Of a stretch of 64,000 nucleotides of DNA, positions 1 to 9,340 are shown in pieces. Each line of letters starts with the position of its first letter. The first letter of the stretch is position 1. The position numbers were made by a program, and so were the translations under genes. This DNA is from Novosphingobium sp. 28-62-57. Its GTDB lineage: Bacteria > Pseudomonadota > Alphaproteobacteria > Sphingomonadales > Sphingomonadaceae. Under the pieces are notes generated by a model. It had not been told where the DNA came from and ran no database searches. It saw nothing but the letters and a program-made list of their open reading frames with translations. The DNA lies in assembly GCA_002256985.1 (NCBI GenBank), contig NCGO01000005.1, positions 62,001 to 126,000 on the forward strand. Reading direction: 5' to 3'.

Positions 1-467
<467 letters not shown>

Positions 468-515
468 GCCCACAGCCATCACACATCATGATGGCACAGG
501 TCAACCAGAATCACA

Positions 516-1859
516 TCACGATGTCGTTTCCAGCACCGGAAGCGACTCTCCGATGGCATCGGCGACCATTTCGCGCAAGGGCAGCTTGGCCTTCATGCGG
601 ATCGCCAGCAGCGCCGTACCGCTGACCTTGCGCTGCACGAACAGCGTATCCATCGGCGGAATGTGCCATGATGCGCGGTCCGCGGCGATCACTTCGGCCT
701 CGGCGCGCACCCGTTCCACAAACGAGCGGTCGGCAAAATCGAACAGGCCGGGCTTGCCGATGTGCCCGATCAGCACATCAATCGCCCGGTCCATCGCATC
801 GCCATGGCGCTCCAGCTGGCCTGCGGAAACGAAGCCTACCTCCAGCAGTGCCGCGCGCAAAGCCCCGCGATCTTCGGCAAGGCCCGCACTCAACAGGCGG
901 CGATAGGCCTCCGTCGTGCCCTCTGGAACCGGACGCGCCGCGCCGAAATCCAGCAGCACCAGCCGCTGCGTATCGGGCTGCCAGCGGAAATTGGCAAAGT
1001 TTGGGTCGGTCTGCATGAAGCCGAATTCGAACAGTTCGCGCAAGGCAAGGCCCAGCAGCGCCCCCATCGCGCGTTCACGCACGTCTTGCGGTGCGCTGGC
1101 CAGCAGGTCGATGGGGCGCGCATCGATGAAATCCATCGCCAGCACACTCGGCCCGCTCAACGCATCGTGCGGCAGCGGCACTGCAAAGGTGGGATTATCC
1201 GCGAGCAGCCCATGATAGCGCCGCATCATCTCAGCCTCGCGCACATAGTCGGCTTCTTCATGCAACTGGCGCTTGGCCTCGGCCAGCAGCGGCGTGATGT
1301 CGAGCGTTGTGGGGAAAAGCCCGGTCAGCTTCAGCAGGCTGGCCACATTGTCAACATCGGCATCGATGCTTTTGGCAATGCCGGGATACTGCACCTTGAT
1401 CGCCAACACGCGCCCATCGTGCAGAACCGCGCGGTGGACTTGCCCGATGGAAGCCGCCGCAATCGGCGTGGCTTGAAACGATTTGAACTGCTTGCGCCAG
1501 CCCAGGCCCCATTGCGCGGCCAGCACGCGCTCCAGCTGCGCAGGCGGCATGAAATGGGCATTGTCGCGCAGGCGTGAGAGTATCTCGGTCAATTCGCGCG
1601 GCAGCACATCTCCGGCATCGAGCGAGATCATCTGCCCCAGCTTCATCGCCGCCCCGCGCAGCCGTGAAAGCTGATCGGCCACGCGCGTCGCGTTTTTCGG
1701 CGTCAGCAGCAGGTCCGAAAGCTTGGGCGCTTCACCGCGCGCCAGCCGCCGCGCGCCCTCGCTCAGCACATTTCCGGCCACACCGCCCGCCAGCTGGCCA
1801 AACGCAGCAAAGCGCGAGAGCCGCGCCGTGGGCACTTTGCGATAACGCGAGTCGCTCAT
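516..1859 (-). CDS. ABC1/UbiB-family (AarF) atypical kinase
   Basis: A 447-residue member of the ABC1/ADCK/UbiB family, ATPase-like proteins that support ubiquinone biosynthesis or lipid homeostasis at the membrane. The family hallmarks are visible: the KxGQ motif (MKLGQMISLD, about residue 75), the alanine-rich nucleotide loop (AAASIGQVH), the lysine in LAIKVQYPG, and a DFG metal motif (VLLDFGAARPV). The start was chosen at 1859 because this ATG overlaps the stop of the upstream DCC gene in an ATGA junction, so the two are probably translationally coupled. An upstream in-frame extension to 1985 would run deep into that gene and is unlikely. It resembles the yeast Coq8 / mycobacterial AarF branch rather than enteric UbiB with its C-terminal TM pair. 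The exact substrate is unknown. Confidence 0.88.
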   Translation of the reverse strand: MSDSRYRKVPTARLSRFAAFGQLAGGVAGNVLSEGARRLARGEAPKLSDLLLTPKNATRVADQLSRLRGAAMKLGQMISLDAGDVLPRELTEILSRLRDNAHFMPPAQLERVLAAQWGLGWRKQFKSFQATPIAAASIGQVHRAVLHDGRVLAIKVQYPGIAKSIDADVDNVASLLKLTGLFPTTLDITPLLAEAKRQLHEEADYVREAEMMRRYHGLLADNPTFAVPLPHDALSGPSVLAMDFIDARPIDLLASAPQDVRERAMGALLGLALRELFEFGFMQTDPNFANFRWQPDTQRLVLLDFGAARPVPEGTTEAYRRLLSAGLAEDRGALRAALLEVGFVSAGQLERHGDAMDRAIDVLIGHIGKPGLFDFADRSFVERVRAEAEVIAADRASWHIPPMDTLFVQRKVSGTALLAIRMKAKLPLREMVADAIGESLPVLETTS

Positions 1860-2221
1860 TTGAAGAGCCTTTGCAATTGAGGGCGGAAGATCAGGAACAG
1901 GCGGTACAGGCCTTCGAGCATGACACTCAAGGGCCAGATGCGCGCCAGCTGCCCCAGCCAGCGCAGGCGCGGGATAGCGCGCCACATCGCGGCAAAGGCG
2001 GCTGCGCCCGAAAGCACGCGGTCCCCCTCGCGCACATGAAAACGCTTGAGTGCCGTGCCGCGGTCCACCGGACAGGCCACCGAGGCGTCGGTCACGTCCT
2101 CAAAGGCGATCCGCTTGTCGCCATCCAACTTGCGCATCAGGGCAATCTCGCGCTGGCACAGCGGGCAGGCCCCATCGTAAAAGACGGTTACGGAGACAGG
2201 GATTTCAGGCGGCGTGCTCAT
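1856..2221 (-). CDS. DCC-family thiol-disulfide oxidoreductase-like protein (DUF393)
   Basis: A 121-residue DUF393 (YuxK/DCC) protein. The N-terminus carries FYDGACPLCQREI, the D-x-x-CxxC motif that names the family, followed by conserved Asp/Gly positions and a hydrophobic C-terminal segment (WPLSVMLEGLYRLFLIF). These proteins are thought to be thioredoxin-like redox proteins; no defined substrate is established. It is the first gene of a coupled pair with the downstream UbiB-like kinase (4-base overlap). A start at 2221 is reasonable. Confidence 0.8.
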   Translation of the reverse strand: MSTPPEIPVSVTVFYDGACPLCQREIALMRKLDGDKRIAFEDVTDASVACPVDRGTALKRFHVREGDRVLSGAAAFAAMWRAIPRLRWLGQLARIWPLSVMLEGLYRLFLIFRPQLQRLFK

Positions 2222-2278
2222 TGTGCAGATATGGGGATCATCGGCGGCTTTCGTGACCTGACAATAAGGGCGTGCCCT

Positions 2279-3391
2279 TTACGCCAGCGGGGCCAGCCCA
2301 TTCAGCACGATGCGCACAAGATCAGCCTGCCCGCTTGCGCCCGTTTTGCCATAGATGCGCTTGGAATAGTTGCGCGTGGTTTCCGCAGTCAGCCCCAGCG
2401 CCGTTCCGGCTTCGATCAGCGGCTCACCGCGCGCCAGCGCCAGTGCCAGCGCGGCTTCCTGCGCGGACAGGCCGTGCACGGCGCGCAATACCCCGGCCCC
2501 GGCAGCAACATCCTGTTCCCGCGATACGCGCAAAGCCCCGATCACGGCGGGGCGTGCGGCAGGATCATCCAGCAGCAGGTCAGCCGTGCGCAGCACCAGA
2601 TCGAGCTGGCGGCGCGGATCGATCCGCACCACGCGCGGCGGCTCGCTCCCGCGCGCTGCCAGGGCGGCGCAGGCAGCCTCGATCTGCCGCGCCACATCGG
2701 GCAGGACCTGCATCCGCCGTCCGGCGCGGGCCGCAGGGTCGGGCAGGAAGGTGAGCAGGCTTTCGGCAAGGCGGTCAGCCGCCATTACGCGCCCTTCGGC
2801 GTCGAGCGCGATCTGGCCGATGCCCAGCCGTTCGAGCGTGGCTTGCGCCAGTGCGGCCTGCAACCGCTGGCCGATCAACGCCACCAGCGTCCGCAGCGCC
2901 GAGCCAAGATGCGGCGCCACTTCGGTCAGCAGGGACACGGCACTGGCCGAAAAATCCTCGCGCAGCCGAACCAGCACCAGCCAGGCATCGGCAGCACCGC
3001 CCGCACTAACCCGCAGCCAGCGGGCATGGCGGATGCCCATTTCCTCCAGTGCCGCTCGCTGCAGCGCCAGTTGCGCACGGTCATCATAATCGAGCATCTC
3101 GTCCAGCGCATAGACCCGGCCCGGCCGCAGCGCGCCGTGTGGATGCAGCCGCAGCGCCTCCAATCGGCGGAAATCGATGGGCGGCTCGGCACGCGCGCGC
3201 GGCGCGCTGACCGGGATGACCACCGGCTCTTGCGCTTGTGCGGCATTGGCCAGCGTCAGGATCAGAAACGCCCGCCGCGCCCCGGTCCGCGCCACCAGAT
3301 TGCGCATGAAAAGGCCGAACGGCGGGGTTTCGTGAATGCCCTCAATCAGGGGCAGATAAAGCTCGCGCTGGTCGGCGGGGGTAAAGGCCAT
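2279..3391 (-). CDS. LuxR-type transcriptional regulator with N-terminal sensory region
   Basis: About 370 residues. The C-terminal ~65 residues form a LuxR/FixJ helix-turn-helix: LSAQEAALALALARGE, then IEAGTALGLTAETTRNYSKRIYGKTG, with the usual VR.H/RN recognition helix. The upstream ~290 residues have no phosphoacceptor receiver signature and look like a PAS/GAF-style sensory module, so the ligand is unknown. An ATG at 3406 is also in frame, but it lies inside the perfect palindrome TCCCATATGGGA (3401-3412), so the start at 3391 is preferred and the palindrome becomes a site just upstream. The same 12-mer occurs before cysD, about 66 bases upstream of its start. This suggests, but does not prove, that this regulator controls the neighbouring sulfate-assimilation genes. 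Confidence 0.72.
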   Translation of the reverse strand: MAFTPADQRELYLPLIEGIHETPPFGLFMRNLVARTGARRAFLILTLANAAQAQEPVVIPVSAPRARAEPPIDFRRLEALRLHPHGALRPGRVYALDEMLDYDDRAQLALQRAALEEMGIRHARWLRVSAGGAADAWLVLVRLREDFSASAVSLLTEVAPHLGSALRTLVALIGQRLQAALAQATLERLGIGQIALDAEGRVMAADRLAESLLTFLPDPAARAGRRMQVLPDVARQIEAACAALAARGSEPPRVVRIDPRRQLDLVLRTADLLLDDPAARPAVIGALRVSREQDVAAGAGVLRAVHGLSAQEAALALALARGEPLIEAGTALGLTAETTRNYSKRIYGKTGASGQADLVRIVLNGLAPLA

Positions 3392-3400
3392 GGCCAGTGC

Positions 3401-3412
3401 TCCCATATGGGA
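3401..3412. promoter_or_regulatory. 12-bp palindrome TCCCATATGGGA upstream of the LuxR-type gene
   Basis: Perfect palindrome about 10 bases before the preferred start of the LuxR-type gene. An identical copy lies upstream of cysD (7288-7299). It could be an autoregulatory operator; this is inference from sequence identity and position only. Confidence 0.4.
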
Positions 3413-3435
3413 AGGCCATGGTCAAGGCGCTGGAT

Positions 3436-3451
3436 GTTTCCCCGGGGAAAC
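3436..3451. repeat. 16-bp palindrome GTTTCCCCGGGGAAAC (copy 1)
   Basis: Perfect 16-base palindrome in the gap between cysQ and the LuxR-type gene. An identical copy lies inside the coding region of the EthD-like gene (36130-36145). Its function is unknown. Confidence 0.55.
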
Positions 3452-3486
3452 TTACGCACACGAACGGGAGTCGTGGTGATTGGCTG

Positions 3487-4245
3487 TCAGACTCTCGGCG
3501 TCACCTTCGCCACCTCGGCCAGCACCATCTGCGCGTGTTCCTTTCGGCAGATCAGCAGATCGGGCATATAGGTATCAGCCCTGTTATAGACCAGCGCGCT
3601 GCCATCGATGCGGCTGCAGTGCAGACCGTGGGCTAGCGCCACGGCCACTGGCGCGCAGGAATCCCATTCGAACTGGCCGCCTGAATGCAGGTAGATGTCG
3701 GCATCGCCAAGGATCACCGCCATCGCCTTGGCCCCGGCGCTGCCCATCGGCACCAGCTCCGCACCGATGGCCCCGGCCACGGTCACAGCCTCGTGCGCCG
3801 GGCGGGTACGGCTGACGACCATGCGCAAGGTGGCAGGGGCAGGGGGCACGGCAACCGGCTGATCGGTGCGCAAGACAATGCCCGCGCCACCATTGGCCCC
3901 CGGCAGCGCCACCGCGCCCACGCTGGCCACGCCATCGATGGCCAGCCCCACATGGACCGCCCAATCGCTGCGCGCCTCGCCATATTCGCGCGTGCCATCC
4001 ACTGGATCGACAATCCATGTGCGCGCAAAGTTCAGCCGGTCAAGGTTGTCCTTTTCCTCTTCGGACAGCAGCCCGTCATCAGGCCGCTGTTCGCGCAGCG
4101 CGTGGACCAGAAACTGGTTGGCCGTGGCATCGCCCGCCTTGCCCAGCGCCTTCAGGCTCAACATTCCGCTATCGCGCACGGTCAGCAGCAGTTGGCCTGC
4201 CACTTGCGCCAGATGCGCGGCAAGGGCGGCGTCGGTCATGGCCAT
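3487..4245 (-). CDS. cysQ: 3'(2'),5'-bisphosphate nucleotidase CysQ
   Basis: A 252-residue inositol-monophosphatase-fold enzyme that hydrolyses PAP to AMP, relieving inhibition by the by-product of sulfotransfer or PAPS reduction. The signature DPVDGT (WIVDPVDGTREY) is present with the preceding acidic LLSEEE loop, and the second metal motif appears as FEWDSCAP near residue 190. Its start overlaps the cysNC stop by one base (TGATG), which is the reason for choosing 4245 over the ATG at 4239. Position at the end of the cysD-cysNC series supports a role in sulfate assimilation. Confidence 0.9.
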   Translation of the reverse strand: MAMTDAALAAHLAQVAGQLLLTVRDSGMLSLKALGKAGDATANQFLVHALREQRPDDGLLSEEEKDNLDRLNFARTWIVDPVDGTREYGEARSDWAVHVGLAIDGVASVGAVALPGANGGAGIVLRTDQPVAVPPAPATLRMVVSRTRPAHEAVTVAGAIGAELVPMGSAGAKAMAVILGDADIYLHSGGQFEWDSCAPVAVALAHGLHCSRIDGSALVYNRADTYMPDLLICRKEHAQMVLAEVAKVTPRV

Positions 4246-6164
4246 CAGTTGGCTCCCAGCAGCGCGTTGACAATGCGCTCAGCCGCAGCTTCGGGCGTTT
4301 CAGCGGTGGTGTCGATGCGGAAATCGGGGTTTTCCGGCGCTTCATAGGGGCTGTCGATCCCGGTGAAGTTCTTCAGCTGGCCCGAACGCGCCTTTTTGTA
4401 CAGGCCCTTCACATCGCGCGCTTCGGCCACTTCCAGCGGCGTATCGACGAACACTTCGACAAATTCACCCTCGGCCATCAGCCCACGCACCATCTCGCGC
4501 TCGGCACGGAACGGGCTGATGAAGGCGGTCAGCACGATCAGGCCCGCATCGGTCATCAACCGGGCCACTTCGCCCACGCGGCGGATATTTTCGATGCGGT
4601 CGGCCTCGGTAAAGCCCAGATCCTTGTTCAGGCCGTGGCGCACGTTGTCGCCGTCCAGCAGGAAGGTGTGCTTGCCCAGCGCGTGCAGGCGCTTTTCCAC
4701 CAGATTGGCGATGGTCGATTTGCCCGAGCCGGAAAGCCCGGTGAACCACAGCACCTTGGGCGTCTGGTTCTTGAGCGCGGCGTGCGCTTCGCGGCTGATA
4801 TCCAGCGCCTGCCAGTGCACGTTCTGCGCGCGGCGCAGGCTGAAGTTGAGCATGCCCGCCGCCACCGTGGCATTGCTCATCTTGTCGATCAGCACGAACC
4901 CGCCCAGCGTGCGGCTGTCGACATAGGGTTCGAACACGATGGGCTTGTCGGTGGCAATTTCGGCCACACCGATGGCGTTCAACTCAAGCGTCTTGGCGGC
5001 GAGTTGCTCCATCGTATTTACGTTTACGACATACTTTGGCTGCTGCACGGTGACCGAAACGGTCTGCGTGGCCAGCTTCAGCCAGTAGGCGCGGCCGGGG
5101 ATCATCGCTTCGTCATTCAGCCACACCAGTGTCGCTTCAAACTGGTCTGCGGCCTGCGGTGGATTGTCGGCCAGTGAAATCACATCGCCGCGCGAACAAT
5201 CGACCTCATCAGCCAGACACAGCGTGACCGATTGGCCTGCCACCGCCTGATCCAGATCGCCATCAAGCGTGACGACGCGGGTGACCGTGCTGGTCTTGCC
5301 CGAAGGCAGGACGCGCACTTCATCGCCCGGCTTCACGCTGCCGGTGGCGATCAGGCCCGAAAAGCCCCGGAAATCGAGGTTGGGGCGGTTGACCCACTGC
5401 ACCGGCATACGGAATGCCTTGTCCGCATCGATCGAGGACAGGACTTCGACCGTCTCCAGATGCTCGACCAGCGTCGGGCCGCCATACCACGGCGTGTTGG
5501 GCGATACGGTGGTGATATTGTCGCCCTTGAAGCCGGATATCGGCAGGGCGGTGAAGCTTTCGATCCCGATGGAGCGGGCGAAAGCGGCATAATCCTTGAC
5601 GATGGCATCGAAGGTGGCCTGATCGTAATCGACCAGATCCATCTTGTTCACCGCCAGCACGATGTTCTTGATGCCGATCAGGTGGCACAGATACGAATGC
5701 CGCCGCGTCTGCACCAGCACGCCCTTGCGCGCATCGATCAGGATCACCGCAAGATCGGCGGTGGAGGCACCGGTGATCATGTTGCGGGTATATTGCTCAT
5801 GCCCTGGGCAATCGGCGACGATGAACTTGCGCTTTTCGGTGTTGAAGAAGCGATAGGCCACGTCGATGGTGATGCCCTGTTCGCGCTCAGCCGCAAGGCC
5901 ATCGACCAGCAGCGCGAAGTCGATCTCCTGCCCCTGCGTGCCCACCTTCTTGCTATCGTTTTCGAGCGCGGTCAGCTGATCTTCGAAGATCATCTTCGAA
6001 TCATAGAGCAACCGCCCGATCAGCGTGGACTTGCCATCGTCTACCGACCCGCAGGTGATGAAGCGCAGCATGGTCTTGTGCTGGTGCTGATCGAGATAGG
6101 CGTCGATGTCCTCGGCGATGAGGGCTTCGGTCTTGTAGATGGGATCGGTGGTGGATTCAGACAT
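4245..6164 (-). CDS. cysNC: bifunctional sulfate adenylyltransferase subunit 1 / adenylylsulfate kinase
   Basis: A 639-residue fusion. Residues 1 to ~440 form the EF-Tu-like GTPase subunit of ATP sulfurylase (CysN): P-loop GSVDDGKST, switch [14 protein letters not shown] and the guanine-specificity motif NKMD. Residues from ~450 form APS kinase (CysC): second P-loop [11 protein letters not shown], the DGDN motif and a conserved RAERE segment. With CysD it makes APS from sulfate and ATP, and the CysC domain phosphorylates APS to PAPS. The fused architecture is common in proteobacteria. The 128-base gap to cysD contains a hairpin doublet (6181-6253). PAPS made here would be the donor for the sulfotransferase at 37-38 kb; that link is inference. 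Confidence 0.95.
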   Translation of the reverse strand: MSESTTDPIYKTEALIAEDIDAYLDQHQHKTMLRFITCGSVDDGKSTLIGRLLYDSKMIFEDQLTALENDSKKVGTQGQEIDFALLVDGLAAEREQGITIDVAYRFFNTEKRKFIVADCPGHEQYTRNMITGASTADLAVILIDARKGVLVQTRRHSYLCHLIGIKNIVLAVNKMDLVDYDQATFDAIVKDYAAFARSIGIESFTALPISGFKGDNITTVSPNTPWYGGPTLVEHLETVEVLSSIDADKAFRMPVQWVNRPNLDFRGFSGLIATGSVKPGDEVRVLPSGKTSTVTRVVTLDGDLDQAVAGQSVTLCLADEVDCSRGDVISLADNPPQAADQFEATLVWLNDEAMIPGRAYWLKLATQTVSVTVQQPKYVVNVNTMEQLAAKTLELNAIGVAEIATDKPIVFEPYVDSRTLGGFVLIDKMSNATVAAGMLNFSLRRAQNVHWQALDISREAHAALKNQTPKVLWFTGLSGSGKSTIANLVEKRLHALGKHTFLLDGDNVRHGLNKDLGFTEADRIENIRRVGEVARLMTDAGLIVLTAFISPFRAEREMVRGLMAEGEFVEVFVDTPLEVAEARDVKGLYKKARSGQLKNFTGIDSPYEAPENPDFRIDTTAETPEAAAERIVNALLGAN

Positions 6165-6180
6165 TTTCTATCTCCCCGTT

Positions 6181-6253
6181 CCCCCGCGAAGGCGGGGGCC
6201 TCAGGCCGGTCAGAATGGCGTTTGCGGCACGAGGTCCCCGCCTTCGCGGGGAC
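6181..6253. repeat. composite hairpin doublet R1 between cysD and cysNC
   Basis: Two hairpins: CCCCCGC/GCGGGGG around GAAG (6181-6198), and GTCCCCGC/GCGGGGAC around CTTC (6234-6253). It is related to the doublets R2-R7 but lacks the CGTCA/TGACG ends. It lies inside the cys transcription unit, so it may act as an attenuating or mRNA-stabilising structure. Confidence 0.7.
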
Positions 6254-6292
6254 GCTGCTGTGGTGGTATGTTCGTCAGCGCTCGGTAGCGGG

Positions 6293-7222
6293 TCAGAAGT
6301 ACCCCTGCTGCTTCTTCACTTCCATGCCCGCGCCGCCCGCGTCCTTGTCGATCACGCGGCCCTGGCGTTCGCTGGTGGTGGTGAGCAACGTTTCCTGGAT
6401 CACTTCGGGCAAAGTCTTGGCGGTGCTTTCCACCGCGCCGGTCAGCGGGAAGCAGCCCAGCGTGCGGAAGCGGATCGAGCGGTTGGTGATTTCGGGGCGA
6501 TAGCCCAGCACCTTTTCCAGACGCGGAATATCATCGGCCATGAACAACCCGCCTTCCCATTCAAAGGTCGGGCGTTCAGCCGCGAAATAGAGCGGCACGA
6601 TCGGCACGTTGTTCAGGTGGATGTACTGCCAGATGTCGAGCTCGGTCCAGTTCGAGATCGGGAACACGCGAATGCTCTCACCCTTGTTCTTGCGGGCGTT
6701 GTAAAGGTTCCACAGTTCCGGGCGCTGGTTCTTGGGGTCCCAGCCGTGGCTGGCGGTGCGGAAGGAAAAGATGCGCTCCTTGGCGCGGCTCTTTTCCTCA
6801 TCCCGCCGCGCGCCGCCGAAGGCTGCGTCAAAACCATACTTGTCGAGCGCTTGCTTGAGCCCCTCGGTCTTCCACATATCGGTGTGCAGCGCGCCGTGAT
6901 CGAACGGGTTGATGCCCTTTTCGGCGGCTTCGGGGTTCTGATAGACCAGCAGTTCCATGCCACTGTCCTGCGCCATCTGGTTGCGCAGTTCGTACATCGC
7001 CTGAAACTTCCACGTGGTGTCGACGTGCAGCAGCGGGAAGGGCGGGGGCGAAGGATAGAACGCCTTGCGCGCCAGATGCAGCATCACCGCGCTGTCCTTG
7101 CCGACCGAATAGAGCATGACCGGATTGGTCGCCTCGGCCACCACTTCGCGCATGATATGGATCGCCTCGGATTCAAGGCGTTCGAGATGGGTCAGCGTCT
7201 TGCGGTCGGGCATTGTCGTCAT
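6293..7222 (-). CDS. cysD: sulfate adenylyltransferase subunit 2
   Basis: A 309-residue PP-loop ATP pyrophosphatase and catalytic subunit of ATP sulfurylase, which adenylates sulfate together with the CysN GTPase. The nucleotide loop is seen as [11 protein letters not shown] (about residue 40), with further family blocks [18 protein letters not shown] and the C-terminal TGAVES / TTTSERQGR region. The start at 7222 was preferred over the longer in-frame reading to 7303 because the family begins near the RLESEAIHI block and a GAAGG ribosome-binding sequence precedes it. First gene of the sulfate-activation series cysD-cysNC-cysQ; a TCCCATATGGGA palindrome lies upstream. Confidence 0.95.
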   Translation of the reverse strand: MTTMPDRKTLTHLERLESEAIHIMREVVAEATNPVMLYSVGKDSAVMLHLARKAFYPSPPPFPLLHVDTTWKFQAMYELRNQMAQDSGMELLVYQNPEAAEKGINPFDHGALHTDMWKTEGLKQALDKYGFDAAFGGARRDEEKSRAKERIFSFRTASHGWDPKNQRPELWNLYNARKNKGESIRVFPISNWTELDIWQYIHLNNVPIVPLYFAAERPTFEWEGGLFMADDIPRLEKVLGYRPEITNRSIRFRTLGCFPLTGAVESTAKTLPEVIQETLLTTTSERQGRVIDKDAGGAGMEVKKQQGYF

Positions 7223-7287
7223 GGCTGTAACCTTCGCCTTATGCAGGTGTTGGGCACGACATGGCGGGTCGGACCGAAAAGCGGATT

Positions 7288-7299
7288 TCCCATATGGGA
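7288..7299. promoter_or_regulatory. 12-bp palindrome TCCCATATGGGA upstream of cysD
   Basis: Perfect palindrome about 66 bases upstream of the cysD start, identical to the one before the LuxR-type gene (3401-3412). Candidate operator; the regulator is not established. Confidence 0.4.
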
Positions 7300-7420
7300 G
7301 CAATTCGGGCGGCTTTAGACGGTGAAAGATTTTCTCGTCCGGGCGCGAAGGGTTTTCGCGGGGTGATCGTCATGCTTGCCATGCGGCCCGGATGAGGCGC
7401 TGCAGGCAAAGGAGACGACC

Positions 7421-7747
7421 ATGAAGCATGGACATTTTCTCACCACCGTTCTGGCAACCGCTTTGGCGCTGGCCGTTGCACCGGCGGCGCTGGGCGCTGA
7501 AGCGCGTGGCACTGCTGTTGGCACCGGTCAGGCCGAAGGCCGCGGGATCGCGGTGGGGCGCGGCACGGTGAGCGGCAGCGGAATGGTGATCTATCGCGAT
7601 GGCAATGGCGATCTGCGCCGCCAGCGCGGCACCGGCACGGTAACCGGCCGCGGCGTGGCCATCGGGCGCGGCATGGTGCAGGGCCGGGCGCGGGTGGCAG
7701 GCCAAGGTCAAGTGCGTGGCACTGGCAAGGCGCGGCGTTTCCGCTAA
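7421..7747 (+). CDS. small secreted glycine-rich repeat protein
   Basis: A 108-residue protein with a clear Sec signal peptide (Lys-His start, hydrophobic LATALALAVAPAALG, cleavage near AEA). The mature part is almost entirely Gly/Arg/Thr/Val with an internal duplication: GRGIAVGRGTVSG is echoed ~40 residues later by GRGVAIGRGMVQG. This alternation suggests a beta-helical or surface-exposed low-complexity protein. A strong AAAGGAG ribosome site precedes the ATG at 7421. It lies just upstream of the ECF sigma factor gene, so it could be co-transcribed with it or be its target. The protein family is not recognised. Confidence 0.6.
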   Translation: MKHGHFLTTVLATALALAVAPAALGAEARGTAVGTGQAEGRGIAVGRGTVSGSGMVIYRDGNGDLRRQRGTGTVTGRGVAIGRGMVQGRARVAGQGQVRGTGKARRFR

Positions 7748-7776
7748 AAGTCCTGGCCGGAGGGCGCAGCATAACG

Positions 7777-8406
7777 ATGAGCGACGGGCACGAGCAAGCC
7801 AGCCTCGCGGGATTGAGCGATGCAGCACTGCTGCATCGCCTTTCCCTGCGCGATGCTGCAGCCTTTCGCGTGCTGGTGGAGCGGCACGGCGCTGTGCCGT
7901 ACCGGGTCGCGCTGCGCCTGCTGGGCAGTGTCAGCGATGCCGAAGATGTGATGCAAGAAGCGCTGTTGCGGCTGTGGCGCTTGGCTACGGACGCAGATCG
8001 GCGTGGGGCGGCGATAAACTCGCCGGGCGCGTGGCTGCGCCAGGTGGCAACCAACTTGTGCCTTGACCGGCTGCGCAGCCGCCAGCGCAGGCCCGACAGC
8101 GGGCTTGAATTGGCCGAGATTGCCGATGGTGCGCCGCTGGCCGATGCGCAGATCGAGGAGATGGAAAGATCAGGCGCTGCACAGCGCGCCATCGCCCGCC
8201 TCCCCGATCGGCAACGCGCGGCTATCGTGCTGACCTATTACGAAGGGTTGGCCAACGCCGCCGCAGCGCAAGTGCTGGAATTGAATCACAAGGCCTTTGA
8301 ATCGCTGCTGGTGCGGGCGCGCAAGGCGCTGAAGGCGCAATTGGCCCCCACTCTGGCCATGAGTTTAGATAGCCAGCTGGAAAGGAACCCGCATGACCGG
8401 ATCTGA
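7777..8406 (+). CDS. ECF-type RNA polymerase sigma factor
   Basis: A 209-residue sigma-70 family protein with region 2 (HGAVPYRVALRLLGSVSDAEDVMQEALLRLWR, including the DAEDVMQE core-binding helix) and region 4 (LPDRQRAAIVLTYYEGLANAAAAQVL with the HTH). It directs core RNA polymerase to a dedicated promoter set, usually in response to envelope stress or metals. The next gene overlaps its 3' end by 14 bases and encodes a membrane-anchored protein, the usual arrangement for a sigma/anti-sigma pair. Region 4.2 has an unusually alanine-rich turn (LANAAAAQ in place of the common S..EIA). Confidence 0.9.
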   Translation: MSDGHEQASLAGLSDAALLHRLSLRDAAAFRVLVERHGAVPYRVALRLLGSVSDAEDVMQEALLRLWRLATDADRRGAAINSPGAWLRQVATNLCLDRLRSRQRRPDSGLELAEIADGAPLADAQIEEMERSGAAQRAIARLPDRQRAAIVLTYYEGLANAAAAQVLELNHKAFESLLVRARKALKAQLAPTLAMSLDSQLERNPHDRI

Positions 8407-9133
8407 TGCCATGCCCGGCTTTGACGCGGCGGAGCGCGCGCTGCTCGATGGCTTTGTGGTGCCACCCCCGAGGTCCGACCTGATCGACCAGGTGGTTGCT
8501 GCGGCGCTGGCCGATGCGCCTGCCATGCCGCCCTTGCGCAAGGCTGCGAGGTCCGAGCGGCAGCGGTTTGGCTGGCGGCGGGCGTGGCAGGTGGCAGGGG
8601 CGGTTGGAGCGCTGGGCATCGTCACCGCAGCGGCGGCAGAACGTGGCGCTTTTGGCCCTGCCGTTCAGGAGCGGGTGCAGGTTGTGGTGGCCCGCGCCAT
8701 CGGCGATGATGCCCCGGTTGCCACGCCCCCTGCTCCCAAGCGCATCAATACGCCACCGGCACCCGCCCCATTGTCTGCCGGATCATCTGTGGCCACGGAC
8801 ATCACCGACGCACGAATTGCGCCGATGGTCGAAAAACTGCGCCGCGACCCGCAGTTGGGCGCGCGGATTGATCGCGCGCTCGAACGGCGCAAGGCGCGGC
8901 AGATCGCACGCGGTGAGACGCCAACCCCGCTCGACATGGCCGATCTGGCCCGCCGCTATGCTCAGCTATCGCCTGAGCGCCGGGCAGAGCTTCGCCGGAA
9001 GCTGGCGACGCTGCCGCCCGAACAGCAGGCCGAAATCCGCGCGATCATCCGCGATTATCGCAAGGCCCGCAGGGGGCAGGTCACGTCGCAGACCGAGGTG
9101 ATAGACGATCAGAGCGCGTTACCCACGCGTTAG
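8393..9133 (+). CDS. single-pass membrane protein, putative anti-sigma or metal-sensor partner
   Basis: A 246-residue protein overlapping the sigma factor gene by 14 bases, preceded by AAGGA. It has a ~60-residue cytoplasmic N-terminus, one TM-like segment (WQVAGAVGALGIVTAAAA, ~63-80), a Pro/Ala linker, and a charged C-terminal domain rich in LSPERRAELRRKLATLPPEQQAEIR. This last pattern resembles the helical repeats of periplasmic heavy-metal sensor or Spy/CpxP-like proteins. No zinc-binding HxxxCxxC anti-sigma motif is present, so the anti-sigma role rests on position and topology. Confidence 0.6.
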   Translation: MTGSDAMPGFDAAERALLDGFVVPPPRSDLIDQVVAAALADAPAMPPLRKAARSERQRFGWRRAWQVAGAVGALGIVTAAAAERGAFGPAVQERVQVVVARAIGDDAPVATPPAPKRINTPPAPAPLSAGSSVATDITDARIAPMVEKLRRDPQLGARIDRALERRKARQIARGETPTPLDMADLARRYAQLSPERRAELRRKLATLPPEQQAEIRAIIRDYRKARRGQVTSQTEVIDDQSALPTR

Positions 9134-9163
9134 AACGGGATGGCGCTAAACTGACTCAGATCT

Positions 9164-9228
9164 CCGTTCGTGTCGAGCGAAGTCGAGACACGGGTACGCG
9201 GTGTCTCGACTTCGCTCGACACGAACGG
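9164..9228. repeat. 65-bp inverted repeat, perfect 28-bp arms (IR family B, copy 1)
   Basis: Arms 9164-9191 and 9201-9228 are perfect reverse complements around a 9-base loop and contain TCGAGCGAAGTCGAGA. A less perfect relative lies between ipdA and ipdB (48125-48189). Here it sits between convergent genes and could act as a bidirectional terminator. Confidence 0.75.
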
Positions 9229-9340
9229 GACTTGTTTTGGATCGGTGTCATGTCATCTGGGTCTGGATTTCGGCAGCAATTCCACCCCCGGTTGCCGAAG
9301 GGGTGATTGCCGGGGCACGGTGTCGCCCCGGCAGATAAGT

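Noticed and set aside
1574..3571. A very long open frame on the plus strand (over 600 codons) opposite the UbiB, DCC and LuxR genes
   Set aside because: Its translation is Arg/His/Pro/Gln-rich without motifs, and it lies opposite three recognised genes. High-GC antisense shadow.
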